In this document: in pieces, positions 24,269-33,516 of the stretch
Layout: each line of letters begins with the position of its first letter
Numbering within the stretch: the first letter of the stretch is position 1
Assembly (NCBI GenBank): GCA_964601355.1
Contig: CAZRNB010000004.1
Location: forward strand, 1-64,000
DNA length: 64,000 nt
Source of the DNA: CAZRNB01 sp964601355
GTDB lineage: Bacteria; Planctomycetota; Phycisphaerae; Sedimentisphaerales; Anaerobacaceae
Direction of reading: 5' to 3'
The notes under the pieces: model-generated
What the model was told of the DNA's origin: nothing
The model's database searches: none
The model's input: the letters and a program-made list of their open reading frames with translations, nothing else
Program-made: the position numbers and the translations under genes

Positions 24269-25132
24269 ATGGCTTTACTTGTTAATGGCGAAAGAATTGA
24301 AGATGCAGCGATAAAACAGGAGGTCGAGCGCCTCAGGCCGGACTACGAAAAGGCGTTTGTGGATATGGACCCCAAAGAGAGGGAAGCTCAGCTTCTTGAT
24401 TGGTGCAAAGAAAATGTAATTGAAAGAACTTTGCTCATACAGGAAATTAAAAGTAAAGGATCTGCAGTACCCAAAAAACAGGTTGAATATGTCTATACAA
24501 GGCTGAAAGAAAAATATTGTAAAGATAAGCAGGAGCCTCATAAGGAATTTGGTGCCGAAAGCGAGGAGAAGCTGAAAGAATTGATAGAAATGCTGCTAAA
24601 AACCACGAGTAAATTCGATGAGATTAGCAAAGATTTACCTAAACCAACACAAGCTGACATTGAAAAATATTACCAGGAAAATAAAGAGCTGTTCAGAACC
24701 GCTGACAAAGTCAGAGTAGCTCATATCGTTAAATACATAGATTGGCAAACCGATGAAACCGCTGCCTATAATGCTATAAGACAGGCCCAGGAAGAAATTA
24801 ACAATGGTACACCCTTCGAAACAGCGATTGAACAATATACTGATGATCCCGACAGCGGAAACAATTCAGATTATATTACCCAGGGTGAGAAGGCAGAAGA
24901 ATTCGAGGACATAGTTTTCAATCTGGATGCCGGAGAGATAAGTGACATCTTTCACACCCGCTACGGCTTTCACATCGCCAAGGTCTATGACAAAAAGCCG
25001 GGGACTATTCCCAGCCTTAAAGAAATAAAAAATCAAATAATAGATGTGCTTACAGAAAATATGAGGCAGGCAGCAGTCGAAAAGTTCATAGACCAGCTAA
25101 AAAATAAGGCCAGGATTGAGGAATCCATATAA
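24269..25132 (+). CDS. Parvulin-type peptidyl-prolyl isomerase
   Basis: The 287-residue protein has a SurA/PrsA-like N-terminal helical part and a rotamase domain (about 145-245): VRVAHIVKYI, a DPDSGNNSDYITQGEKAEEF stretch and ISDIFHTRYGFHIAKVYD. No signal peptide or membrane anchor is visible, so it may act in the cytoplasm. An AGAGGAG ribosome-binding site precedes the ATG. It follows the thymidylate-synthase-like gene, with a GTGAAGCG-type quasi-repeat between. Confidence 0.85.
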   Translation: MALLVNGERIEDAAIKQEVERLRPDYEKAFVDMDPKEREAQLLDWCKENVIERTLLIQEIKSKGSAVPKKQVEYVYTRLKEKYCKDKQEPHKEFGAESEEKLKELIEMLLKTTSKFDEISKDLPKPTQADIEKYYQENKELFRTADKVRVAHIVKYIDWQTDETAAYNAIRQAQEEINNGTPFETAIEQYTDDPDSGNNSDYITQGEKAEEFEDIVFNLDAGEISDIFHTRYGFHIAKVYDKKPGTIPSLKEIKNQIIDVLTENMRQAAVEKFIDQLKNKARIEESI

Positions 25133-25249
25133 ACAAAGACGCCGGAGAGCCTGGATTTAAGCGGATTTGCCACTGAAGCCGGCCTTTTAAAAACCAAAAA
25201 AATTTATACATCACAATTTGCCTTTGTGCAATTTCTATATTAGACTTTT

Positions 25250-25490
25250 ATACAGACGGACGAGGGAGATAAGCAGGATGCAATTCAATAATCTGTCTTA
25301 AGCATAGCTGCCTGTGGATATAAACAAAGAGTTTAAATTCGTAGCTTTGCCTGCCGGTCGAGGGGAAACTAAAGATAGGCTAACATACCAACTGGGGCAT
25401 TATGTTGGTCATGAATAATATCCTTTAGGGGGGGCTATGTAAGTTTCTTTCCGAGTTGGCCTCTGCGTTAACGACGCAGGGGCTTTTTTT
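25250..25490 (+). ncRNA. Candidate structured RNA ending at a strong terminator
   Basis: The stretch has no convincing frame but has nested pairing: CTAAAG (25369-25374) with CTTTAG (25423-25428), enclosing ACCAAC (25387-25392) with GTTGGT (25404-25409). The outer 5' part (CGGACGAGGGAGATAAGC) can partly pair with GCTATGTAAGTTTCTTTCCG near the 3' end, a rod-like outline that would suit 6S RNA. The 5' boundary is uncertain. A regulatory leader for nrdR is less likely because of the terminator. Confidence 0.4.
25459..25490 (+). terminator. Rho-independent terminator
   Basis: The stem GCCTCTGCGT/ACGCAGGGGC has a 5-base loop (TAACG) and is followed by seven T residues. Confidence 0.9.
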
Positions 25491-25663
25491 AAAACCATCC
25501 ACGCTATAAAATCCTATATGGAGCCTCACGGCCATTGCCCGTGGCACCTCCCCGTTCTCCGTAGTAGAACTTCCAGCCTTCGCAGCCCCTTAGGGAAGCA
25601 GGCACTACGAAGGATGAACATCTCCCGCCTTTGCGTAGCCGTTATGGCAGAGGGAAATTTTCT
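25491..25663. other. Repeat-rich spacer upstream of nrdR
   Basis: It contains a CCTTCGCAGCCCCTTAGGG...CTACGAAGG palindrome and other GC-rich pieces. No gene was seen. Confidence 0.5.
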
Positions 25664-25691
25664 TTGACATCCTATATGTTGTCTTTAGAAT
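25664..25691 (+). promoter_or_regulatory. nrdR promoter
   Basis: TTGACA (25664-25669), a 16-base spacer and TAGAAT (25686-25691), followed by an ATCCAGTATCGAGAATCC quasi-repeat (25712-25747) in the leader and GGGAGGT as ribosome-binding site. Confidence 0.65.
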
Positions 25692-25763
25692 ATCTATGAC
25701 AGCCCGATGCCAGTCGAGTATCCGGTATCCAGTATCGAGAATCCAGGGAGGTAAATTTGGCTT

Positions 25764-26252
25764 GTGAAATGTCCCTTTTGCAAGGAAGATCAGGACAGGG
25801 TAATTGATTCACGCTCAAGCAACTCCGGCAGAGTCATCAGACGCAGACGCCAATGCTTAGTGTGCAAAAGACGCTTTACCACTTATGAAAAGACAGGCGA
25901 AAGCTTTAAGCTGTACATAGTGAAAAAAGACAGGTCGCGAGTTCCTTATGACAGAGACAGAGTTATTGGCGGCCTGCAAAAAGCCTGCTATAAGAGACCC
26001 GTCTCGGAAGAACAAATCCAGCAGATAGCCGACAAAGTTGAGGAGGATATATTCAGGAACTTTGATAAGGAGGCTTCTTCAGCTTTTATCGGCGAGAGTC
26101 TAATGAAACATCTGCGCGCTGTTGACAAGGTTGCTTACATCCGCTTCGCAAGCGTTTATCGCAGCTTTAAGGATGCAGGCGAGCTAATCGAAGAGGTCAG
26201 CCGGGTAATCAGGGAAGCCGAGCCTATAGAGCAGCTAAAACTTTTCGATTAG
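25764..26252 (+). CDS. nrdR: Transcriptional repressor NrdR
   Basis: NrdR senses ATP/dATP and represses ribonucleotide reductase genes. The GTG start gives MKCPFCKEDQ with the zinc ribbon C3-C6...C31-C34 (CPFC, CLVC), then FTTYEK and the ATP-cone (VIKKDRSRVPYDRDRVIGGL-like region). The length of 162 residues is typical. The next gene also encodes an ATP-cone. Confidence 0.95.
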   Translation: MKCPFCKEDQDRVIDSRSSNSGRVIRRRRQCLVCKRRFTTYEKTGESFKLYIVKKDRSRVPYDRDRVIGGLQKACYKRPVSEEQIQQIADKVEEDIFRNFDKEASSAFIGESLMKHLRAVDKVAYIRFASVYRSFKDAGELIEEVSRVIREAEPIEQLKLFD

Positions 26253-26376
26253 TAAAAAGGGAAAATTCAGCAGAAAGGTAAAAATTGTTAAAATTCTAAA
26301 ATTTTTCCTGGTTTTTTCTTTACATTTTTGTTTTTTTTGTTAAGTTCCGGCTGGTTTAGATTGGAGGAGTAATGAG

Positions 26377-26976
26377 TTGAGGATGCAACTCAAGGTCATA
26401 AAGGCAGACGGAGCTGTCGAGGAGTATTTTCATACCAAGGTAATGGGGACTATCAATAATGCTCTCAGCAGGGTTGGGCAGACGGATATGTATGTTGCCG
26501 AAGAGCTTTCCGATGTAGTAACGTATTATCTCTATCACCAGCAGGATCGGCGCACTGTAACAAGTGATGAGGTTTTTTCCGTAATCAAGGCGGTTCTGGC
26601 AGCAACGGGCTACGAAGAGGCTGCAATAGCACTTAGTGAGCACCATTTCGACCGCAAGCTCAAGCGATCTCGAATTGACGTTGTAAGAGTTGACATTCAG
26701 GAGATGGCAGATGCAGTTCTGCTCAGCCTGCAGCAGCAGGTCGAGGATACAACAAGGTCTCGATGGGATAAGGCCGTTATAGTTAACGACCTGGTGATAA
26801 AGCACGGCATCTGCCGGCAAACGGCACGCACGATAGCTTCGATGGTTGAAGAAAAAATCTTCAATATAGGAATCACAGCAGTTCCAGCCGGTTTAATAAA
26901 GCAGCTTGTCTTGGGCGATGCCGCTGCGGTTCTGCGAGCCCAGACCGCACTATCGAGCGGCTTGCAGAGCGTTTGA
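26377..26976 (+). CDS. ATP-cone domain protein of unknown function
   Basis: Residues 1-95 form an ATP-cone-like domain (KVIKADGAVEEYFHTKVMGT, VTSDEVFSVIKAVLAATGYEEAA), as found in NrdR and in ribonucleotide reductase large subunits. The C-terminal ~100 residues are helical and unrecognised. The start may be TTG 26377 or ATG 26383 after GGAGGAG. Placement 125 bases after nrdR suggests a nucleotide-sensing regulator working with it, but it lacks the zinc ribbon and so would not bind DNA the same way. Confidence 0.75.
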   Translation: MRMQLKVIKADGAVEEYFHTKVMGTINNALSRVGQTDMYVAEELSDVVTYYLYHQQDRRTVTSDEVFSVIKAVLAATGYEEAAIALSEHHFDRKLKRSRIDVVRVDIQEMADAVLLSLQQQVEDTTRSRWDKAVIVNDLVIKHGICRQTARTIASMVEEKIFNIGITAVPAGLIKQLVLGDAAAVLRAQTALSSGLQSV

Positions 26977-27428
<452 letters not shown>

Positions 27429-28349
27429 ATGAAACGATGTTATAGAGCTATTGTTGCCTGTTTTATTATTTCGATATCTTATGGTACGATTGGCATCACA
27501 AAGGAAGCTCAGGCTTCGCCTAATCTTATTCCGCTCTGGCTGGATGGCGCACCTGGCGCTAAAGGCGAAAACGATGGTGATAAACCAACACTAACCATAT
27601 ATCCGGCACCAGCGGAAAAGGCGAACGGCTGTGGAATTGTAATCTGTCCCGGCGGCGGATATGGACATCTGGCCATGGACCACGAGGGGCAACAGGTCGC
27701 TCAGTGGCTTAATTCGCTTGGCGTTACCGCTTTTATTCTGAAGTATCGTCACCGCGATAATGATGCCGGCTATGGTCATCCGGCACCATTACAGGACGCC
27801 CAGCGAGCGGTTAGAATAGTTCGCAGCCGAGCTAAAGAATGGAATATAGATCCTAACAGGATCGGAATACTCGGCTTTTCCGCAGGTGGCCACCTGGCTT
27901 CGAGCGAGGGCACGCACTTTCATAAAAACTATTACGAGCTAAAAGATTCGACAGATCAGGTTAGCTGCCGGCCTGACTTTATGATACTGATCTATCCGGT
28001 TATTACTCTTTCTGATTTGTACACTCACGCCGGCTCTAAATTGAATTTGCTTGGTAAAAATCCTGACCAGGCTCTCGTTGAAAGTTTTTCTAATGAGATG
28101 CAGGTAACGCCTGAAACGCCGCCAACGTTTTTGGTGCACGCCAATGATGATAAGACTGTTCCGCCGGAAAACAGCGTCAATTTTTATATGGCGCTGAGAA
28201 AAGCCAACGTCCCGGCCGAGATGCACATTTATCAAAATGGCGGCCACGGCTTCGGCCTCGGAAAGGAAAAGAGTGCAGCGTCAAGCTGGCCGGGGCGCTG
28301 CGCCGATTGGCTGCAAGCAAGAGGATATTTGGATAGTATAATTAGATAG
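27429..28349 (+). CDS. Secreted alpha/beta hydrolase (esterase/lipase-like)
   Basis: A hydrophobic N-terminus (AIVACFIISISYGTIGIT) suggests export. GIVICPGGGYGHL supplies the oxyanion-loop HGG-like motif, GFSAGGHLAS the nucleophile Ser, DDKTVPPENS the acid region and GGHGFGLG the catalytic His. This matches the BD-FAE/acetylesterase group that deacylates plant polysaccharides or short esters. It is monocistronic, and the gene start is close to a quasi-repeat hairpin. An inverted repeat CTGAAAT/ATTTCAG just downstream may end transcription. Confidence 0.87.
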   Translation: MKRCYRAIVACFIISISYGTIGITKEAQASPNLIPLWLDGAPGAKGENDGDKPTLTIYPAPAEKANGCGIVICPGGGYGHLAMDHEGQQVAQWLNSLGVTAFILKYRHRDNDAGYGHPAPLQDAQRAVRIVRSRAKEWNIDPNRIGILGFSAGGHLASSEGTHFHKNYYELKDSTDQVSCRPDFMILIYPVITLSDLYTHAGSKLNLLGKNPDQALVESFSNEMQVTPETPPTFLVHANDDKTVPPENSVNFYMALRKANVPAEMHIYQNGGHGFGLGKEKSAASSWPGRCADWLQARGYLDSIIR

Positions 28350-28526
28350 ACAAATATTCTTCTGAAATTTATCCAAAAGCATTATTTCAGATAAATGTGC
28401 AATTTGATTGATACTTAGCAGTATTACTCTGACAATAATTCTCTAAAGAACCTTGAAAGTTTGATAGAAAATTATGTTTGATTTTGCTGTGGGAAAAATA
28501 TAGATAGAGTAGTGTAGGAGTTTATC

Positions 28527-29867
28527 ATGAAGAGAAGGAACGGATTCCTAATAGAAAAGGACCGCCTTATAATCGCCTTAACTGGTTCTGTAGGTAGCGG
28601 TTCCTCTTGGGTGGCTGATTTCTTGGGGAAAGAAAGGGATTTCAGAGTCTTTTCCATAACAAGAGAAATATTGGAATTTGAGGCAGGAAAAAGAGGAATA
28701 GATTTAACCAAAGGTAGAAGGAAAAAACTTCAAGATATTGGGAATCGCCTGCGGAAAGAAGATATTAAGGCTGGAAATTCTGGCGGAATTCTTATAAGAA
28801 AAGCAATTGACTTGCTCGAAAAAGAGAAATGCACAAAGAACATCGTTATTTGCAGTATCAAGAATCAATTAGAAGTAGAGGAACTTAAGAAATATTCTAA
28901 TTCATACCTGATTGCAATTGATACATCTCTTTCGATACGTTGGAAAAGGAAAAAAAATGAACAATATAATAATGAATATGCTCGATTTTTAAGAGATGAT
29001 GAAAGAGATAAAGACGAAGGTTTGAAAATAAAAAGTAAAGATGGAAAAATATACTATTACGGCCAACAAGTTCAGAAATGTGTTGACCTTGCAGATATAG
29101 TGATTGACAACGATATGGATTTCAATGATTCAGAAGAAATGAAGGAGAAACTGAAGAATAAGATAAAACAACATCTATTAGTCATATGTAAACCAGGCTT
29201 CCGCAATCCCAATAATATGGAACTTCTGATGAACAATGCTTATTGCACAAGCTTACAGTCACGATGTCAAAAAAGGCAGGTTGGTGCAATCATAGTAAAA
29301 GAAGAAATGGAAGAGATTCAACTCAAAAATAACAGCAAAGACAAAATGGGAGGTTATTATTTGATTTCCGCCGGATGTAACAACGTACCAGAGGGACAAA
29401 CTGATTGTTTTACAAAGTACAAAACATGTTATAGAGATAAGAATAAAAGTATACTGTTTGACAAAATTAAACACTGCCCTAACTGTGGTCAAAAGTTAAG
29501 AAAAGAAGGAATATGTTCAAAGAAAGATTGCGAATATTCAAAAACAAAATCTGATGTTAGGGAAAATTTTCTTTTGGGGAAAGCCCTGGATTTATGTAGG
29601 TCTCTGCACGCAGAAGAAAATGCTATGCTCCAGATTTCTCACCTGGGAGGTTTTTCTTTAAAAGAGACAACACTTTATACAACAACCTTTCCCTGCTTAT
29701 TATGTGCAAAAAAGATTATTGCTAATAGAATCAGAGAATTGGTATATGTTGAACCATACCCTATGGAAGAAGCCAGAGAGATGCTGGAATCAGCAGGCGT
29801 TAAGCTTACTAAATTCGAAGGAGTTAAAGCCCAAGCTTTTTATAAATTATTCAAAGATTATCACTAA
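28527..29867 (+). CDS. AvcD-like antiphage protein: P-loop NTPase plus dCMP/dCTP deaminase
   Basis: The N-terminal half is a P-loop nucleotide-kinase-like domain (GSVGSGSS at 20-27). The C-terminal half is a cytidine/deoxycytidylate deaminase with zinc ligands HAE (361-363) and PCLLC (389-393). This is the domain order of AvcD, which depletes deoxycytidine nucleotides on phage infection. An inserted zinc ribbon (C317, C320, C330, C335) lies inside the deaminase. The AvcI-like antitoxin RNA, if present, would lie in the 177-base upstream region; I cannot identify it. The gene is A/T-rich compared with its neighbours. Confidence 0.82.
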   Translation: MKRRNGFLIEKDRLIIALTGSVGSGSSWVADFLGKERDFRVFSITREILEFEAGKRGIDLTKGRRKKLQDIGNRLRKEDIKAGNSGGILIRKAIDLLEKEKCTKNIVICSIKNQLEVEELKKYSNSYLIAIDTSLSIRWKRKKNEQYNNEYARFLRDDERDKDEGLKIKSKDGKIYYYGQQVQKCVDLADIVIDNDMDFNDSEEMKEKLKNKIKQHLLVICKPGFRNPNNMELLMNNAYCTSLQSRCQKRQVGAIIVKEEMEEIQLKNNSKDKMGGYYLISAGCNNVPEGQTDCFTKYKTCYRDKNKSILFDKIKHCPNCGQKLRKEGICSKKDCEYSKTKSDVRENFLLGKALDLCRSLHAEENAMLQISHLGGFSLKETTLYTTTFPCLLCAKKIIANRIRELVYVEPYPMEEAREMLESAGVKLTKFEGVKAQAFYKLFKDYH

Positions 29868-29934
29868 AATTGGAGATTGACCTGCTATTTACTTTTAGAT
29901 GTCAAGTTATGACTAATGAACAAGGAGGTAACAA

Positions 29935-30132
29935 ATGGCCGAACACACAAAGCCTGAAACTTGCCCGAAATGCGGCAGCATATTTGTGGACTGGGATAGA
30001 TACCACAAGGTCTATCGGTGTTTAGTAAAAAATTGCGGATGGACGAGTGAATATAAAAATGAATATACCAAAATACTCAGCATGAGTTTATCTAAAAACC
30101 AACTCCCAAAGGTACAAGGCATTACCTCATAG
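29935..30132 (+). CDS. Small zinc-ribbon protein
   Basis: The 65-residue protein has CPKCGSIF (from residue 11) and CLVKNCGW, a four-cysteine ribbon. A strong AAGGAGGT lies seven bases ahead of the ATG. It follows the AvcD-like gene by 67 bases on the same strand and may be cotranscribed. Function unknown. Confidence 0.7.
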   Translation: MAEHTKPETCPKCGSIFVDWDRYHKVYRCLVKNCGWTSEYKNEYTKILSMSLSKNQLPKVQGITS

Positions 30133-30620
30133 CTTGATTACATTTAAGGTTTTTTGCCGAAGCCTTTTTGAAGGAGTTAGAAGTTGAGGTAGTGCCACAT
30201 AATGTTGTTAAAAAGAAAATGCGACTTTTAAGCATCTAATGGCTTTCTCACTCTTACTTTTAAGGTACGATCCACATAAATTCCGGGAAATATTGAGCTG
30301 ACAGAATTTTGTAAGTTGCCCAAAACGGCCTTAATATTTGAAAAGCTTTACCAATACCATAAGGTAGTACCATGAAATATACGTAAAAATGGTTTGTCTT
30401 CTCTTTGTCATTTAGACAGTTTTATAATCGTCTAAGTAATATATTGAACTATATGGAAAATGGTTTTGCGTCTTTGAACAAAATTTCGCGGCTTTTTTCA
30501 GTCAAAAACGGCTTAGAATATTGCTGTATATCTATTACAAACAGCGCCGGTGCAAAGGCAGGTTGCTACGGTGTCAGAATGAGACCAAATTAACTTGGGT
30601 GTCATTCTCCTCGTTAACAA
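30133..30620. other. A/T-rich region without a supported gene
   Basis: Only short frames with no family resemblance are present. It may be decayed sequence next to the transposase remnant. Confidence 0.4.
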
Positions 30621-30760
30621 TTAACAAATCAATGCGTTTGGAGATGATTCGCTATTTCTTTTGCCCATCTCAAGGATATATTCAACTGATTGCTGTGGCG
30701 TTTTAAGGCCATTTGCTCTATTGTAAAAGTGTTGACATTTCTTTTTTCCATCGTTATTTT
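30621..30760 (-). pseudogene. C-terminal remnant of an integrase-type transposase
   Basis: On the minus strand the frame HFYNRANGLKTPQQSVEYIL ends at TAA 30621-30623. It resembles the C-terminal YNRxRPHxxLxxKTP segment of IS3/IS481 transposases. A stop cuts it off after about 45 codons. Nothing else of the element is visible. Confidence 0.45.
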
Positions 30761-30818
30761 TGCTGCATCAAGTGGTTATTTGGTTTACTTTTTAATTTTT
30801 TGTATATCAGAGGCTAAT

Positions 30819-31784
30819 TTGAGAGTTCTATCCGGCATACAGCCGTCCGGTCGGCTTCATATAGGGAACTTTTTCGGCGCAATCCGCCAGCATCTGCAGC
30901 TCCAGGCTGAGCACGATTGTTTTTATTTCATCGCCGACTACCATGCCCTTACCAGCAATCCAACACCATCTGACGTTGCCCACTACACCCTTGATGTGGC
31001 GATGGATTATATTGCTTTGGGCCTCGATATTGAGAAAACCGTGTTCTGGCGGCAGTCCGACGTGCCGGAAGTAACAGAATTGACCTGGCTGCTTTCCTGT
31101 ATAACGCCTATGGGCCTGCTGCAGCGGTGTGTCAGCTTCAAAGACAAAGTCGAGCAGGGCTTAAGTCCGAATCACGGCCTGTTCGCATACCCCGTCCTTC
31201 AGGCCGCTGACATCCTGATTTACAAATCCAACCTGGTCCCCGTAGGCGCCGACCAGAAACAACATATCGAGGTAACTCGCGACATAGCTATCCGCTTCAA
31301 CAATACTTACGGCGAAATCTTTACCGTCCCGAACGAATACATCATCGATTCCGTAGCTGTTGTCCCCGGCACCGATGGTCGAAAAATGAGCAAAAGTTAC
31401 GGAAATACTATTGAGATGTTTGAGCCGGAAAACAGCATTAGAAAAAAAATTATGCGTATCGTTACCGATTCTACGCCTGTTGCAGATCCAAAAGATCCCG
31501 AGAAGTGCAATGTCTTTGCACTTTTGAGGCTGGTCGCCTCACCGGATGAGTTAGCCCAGTGGGAAACCAAATACCGCAGCGGCGGCACCGGCTATGCAGA
31601 GGCTAAAAAACGCCTGGCTGAGCTGGTTATAGACTATTTCAAACCCTACCGGCAAAAAAGAGAAGAGCTCGAAAAAAATATTGATTATGTCAAAGAAATG
31701 TTGGCCAAAGGCGCCAGGCGAGCGAAAGCCGTAGCAACAGATACTATTGTCCAGGCACGAAAAGCCGTCGGTTTGGAGGCGTAA
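30819..31784 (+). CDS. trpS: Tryptophanyl-tRNA synthetase
   Basis: The enzyme charges tRNA-Trp. The TTG start at 30819 (AGAGG just upstream) gives LRVLSGIQPSGRLHIGNFFG with the class I HIGN motif; upstream codons in the same frame are hydrophobic and not part of the family. DADQKQ-like VGADQKQHIEVTRD and KMSKSYGN complete the active site. The length is 321, slightly short but whole. The next gene begins two bases after the stop. Confidence 0.95.
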   Translation: MRVLSGIQPSGRLHIGNFFGAIRQHLQLQAEHDCFYFIADYHALTSNPTPSDVAHYTLDVAMDYIALGLDIEKTVFWRQSDVPEVTELTWLLSCITPMGLLQRCVSFKDKVEQGLSPNHGLFAYPVLQAADILIYKSNLVPVGADQKQHIEVTRDIAIRFNNTYGEIFTVPNEYIIDSVAVVPGTDGRKMSKSYGNTIEMFEPENSIRKKIMRIVTDSTPVADPKDPEKCNVFALLRLVASPDELAQWETKYRSGGTGYAEAKKRLAELVIDYFKPYRQKREELEKNIDYVKEMLAKGARRAKAVATDTIVQARKAVGLEA

Positions 31785-31786
31785 CC

Positions 31787-32083
31787 GTGGAAGAAAAAAT
31801 TGTTACAATTGCGCAGTTTGCGAATTATATTGAAGCTGAAATGGCCAAACAGTTGCTCGCAGATTGTGGAATCAAGGCGGTTGTGACCGGCGCTAACGCC
31901 TCAAATTTATATTCCGGTATGCCTGCTTTGGGAGGATATTGCATGCTGCAAACCCTTGAAAGTCAGGCTGAACAGGCACGGCAAATTCTGGAATCGCAAA
32001 AACAACATGAAACTTTAGATGAGGATGAAGATTCTGAGGAACCAGGGGACAATAACTCGTCTCTAATGGATCAGGAGCAATAA
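31787..32083 (+). CDS. DUF2007-like putative signal-transducing protein
   Basis: The 98-residue product (GTG start) has the alternating pattern of the DUF2007 fold: IVTIAQFANYIEAEMAKQLL, GIKAVVTGANASN, LQTLESQAEQARQIL. It ends in an acidic tail. It is tightly packed between trpS and scpA, so it is expressed with them. The molecular role of the family is not known. Confidence 0.7.
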   Translation: MEEKIVTIAQFANYIEAEMAKQLLADCGIKAVVTGANASNLYSGMPALGGYCMLQTLESQAEQARQILESQKQHETLDEDEDSEEPGDNNSSLMDQEQ

Positions 32084-33058
32084 TTGACCGATTATCGTGT
32101 AAATCTTGAGATTTTTGCAGGACCTTTGGATCTGCTTTTGTACTTAGTTCGTAAAGAAGAGGTTGATATTTACGATATTCCGATCGCCAAGATAACCGAA
32201 CAGTATCTCAGGTACATCGAAATTCTCAAAGGCCTTAACATTGATTTAGCCGGTGACTTTTTAGTAATGGCTGCAACGTTGATGGAGATAAAATCGGCAA
32301 TGCTTCTGCCGAAAGTGACGCCTGCACAGCTTGCGGATGACGATATAACCGACCCGCGGGCGGAGCTTATTCGCCAGCTCCTCGAATACAAAAGATTCAA
32401 AGATGCCGCTAATTTACTCAATGCCGCTGCGGATGAGCACGGCCAGCGTTTTGCGCGTTCCGACGCCGTCATTGAACAGCTTATGCCCCACGCTGAGCCA
32501 CAGCTTGACATTGAACAGGTAAGCATCTGGGACCTGCTCGAAGCCTTCGACGCAATATGCAGAGCTACCGGGGCAGGTCGAGACATAAGCCACATCAAGG
32601 ATGATACGCCTATTGATTTGTATCAAATAGAAATTTTGCACCGCCTGCAGACGGAAGGTCCAATGACCTTTGAACGAATTTTCGAGTCCAAAACCGACCG
32701 AGCAGTAATGGTCGGCTTATTCCTGGCTCTCTTGGAATTGATACGCGACAAATTAGTCTGGGCTGAGGAAGCCTTCGGCGGCTCTTCACCGCAGCTTTAC
32801 TTCCGCGCCTTGACCGACGAGCCGGCCGAACAGGCTGTGCAAAAGGCCATGATCGCCGTCACCGAAACGGCCGTCAACGGCACCGCTCGAACCGAACAGC
32901 AAAAACAAAATCCAATTCCAATCGTCGAAATCCCGCCAAAGGGTAAAACGGCAGCTTTTCGTAGTGCCGTAAGGCATCTTGACGATAAAGAGGAAAAGGA
33001 AACAATAGAATTATCCCAGGAAGGCAGAGCGGAGGAGCTTACAACAGATTATAATTGA
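32084..33058 (+). CDS. scpA: Segregation and condensation protein A (kleisin)
   Basis: ScpA bridges SMC heads in the bacterial condensin. The TTG start directly follows the previous stop. YRVNLEIFAGPLDLLLYLVR at the start and DFLVMAATLMEIKSAMLLP are the conserved N-terminal SMC-neck binder; FLALLELIRDKLVWAEE is the C-terminal winged helix. The 324-residue length includes an extra C-terminal stretch. Residues 293-302 (SAVRHLDDKE) are encoded by a 27-base repeat also found between genes at 37118-37144. No scpB lies nearby. Confidence 0.92.
   Translation: MTDYRVNLEIFAGPLDLLLYLVRKEEVDIYDIPIAKITEQYLRYIEILKGLNIDLAGDFLVMAATLMEIKSAMLLPKVTPAQLADDDITDPRAELIRQLLEYKRFKDAANLLNAAADEHGQRFARSDAVIEQLMPHAEPQLDIEQVSIWDLLEAFDAICRATGAGRDISHIKDDTPIDLYQIEILHRLQTEGPMTFERIFESKTDRAVMVGLFLALLELIRDKLVWAEEAFGGSSPQLYFRALTDEPAEQAVQKAMIAVTETAVNGTARTEQQKQNPIPIVEIPPKGKTAAFRSAVRHLDDKEEKETIELSQEGRAEELTTDYN
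32963..32989. repeat. 27-bp repeat copy in scpA
   Basis: The 27 bases (starting AGTGCCGTAAGGCATC) are identical to 37118-37144. Their core GTGCCGTAAGGCAT is a small imperfect palindrome. Confidence 0.9.
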
Positions 33059-33187
33059 CAAAGCGGTTTTTAGAAGTAATATTGTTTTCTTTTGCTTTGA
33101 ATGAATTTTGTCCGCCGCAGGCGGATTCGTGTTTTGTATCCTATCCTTCCTGCTCGCAGACAAAAGAGGTAGGTAAGGATTTTAAAA

Positions 33188-33514
33188 ATGGCTGGTAATG
33201 TAATTGATCTGACAGATGCTACTTTTGACCAGATTGTGCACGATTCCGACGTGCCGGTGCTGGTCGATTTCTGGGCGCCCTGGTGTGGGCCTTGCAGAAT
33301 GATGGCCCCTATTATAGAGGAAATCGCAGATAAATATACAGACAAAGCCAAAATATGTAAGCTCAACACCGATGATTCCCGAGATACCGCCGTGGAATTC
33401 AGCATAAACGCGATACCAACCACCATTTTATTCAAAGCCGGACAAGTGCAGAAGAAATGGGTGGGTCTGGCCAGCAAAAAAGACCTCACCGCTGCGATAG
33501 ATAAATTGCTTTAA
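33188..33514 (+). CDS. trxA: Thioredoxin
   Basis: A 108-residue single-domain thioredoxin with the redox motif WCGPC (FWAPWCGPCRMM, about residues 28-39) and the cis-Pro segment INAIPTTILF. It reduces cytosolic disulfides. It lies two bases before nfnA, so a redox-related operon trxA-nfnA-nfnB is likely. Confidence 0.96.
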   Translation: MAGNVIDLTDATFDQIVHDSDVPVLVDFWAPWCGPCRMMAPIIEEIADKYTDKAKICKLNTDDSRDTAVEFSINAIPTTILFKAGQVQKKWVGLASKKDLTAAIDKLL

Positions 33515-33516
33515 AA

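Noticed and set aside
25160..25190. GCCACTG resembling a cobalamin-riboswitch B12 box
   Set aside because: None of the other conserved parts of that riboswitch are nearby, and the next gene is not B12-related.
30405..30706. Two overlapping short frames upstream of trpS
   Set aside because: No ribosome-binding site or recognisable product; the region overlaps a transposase remnant.
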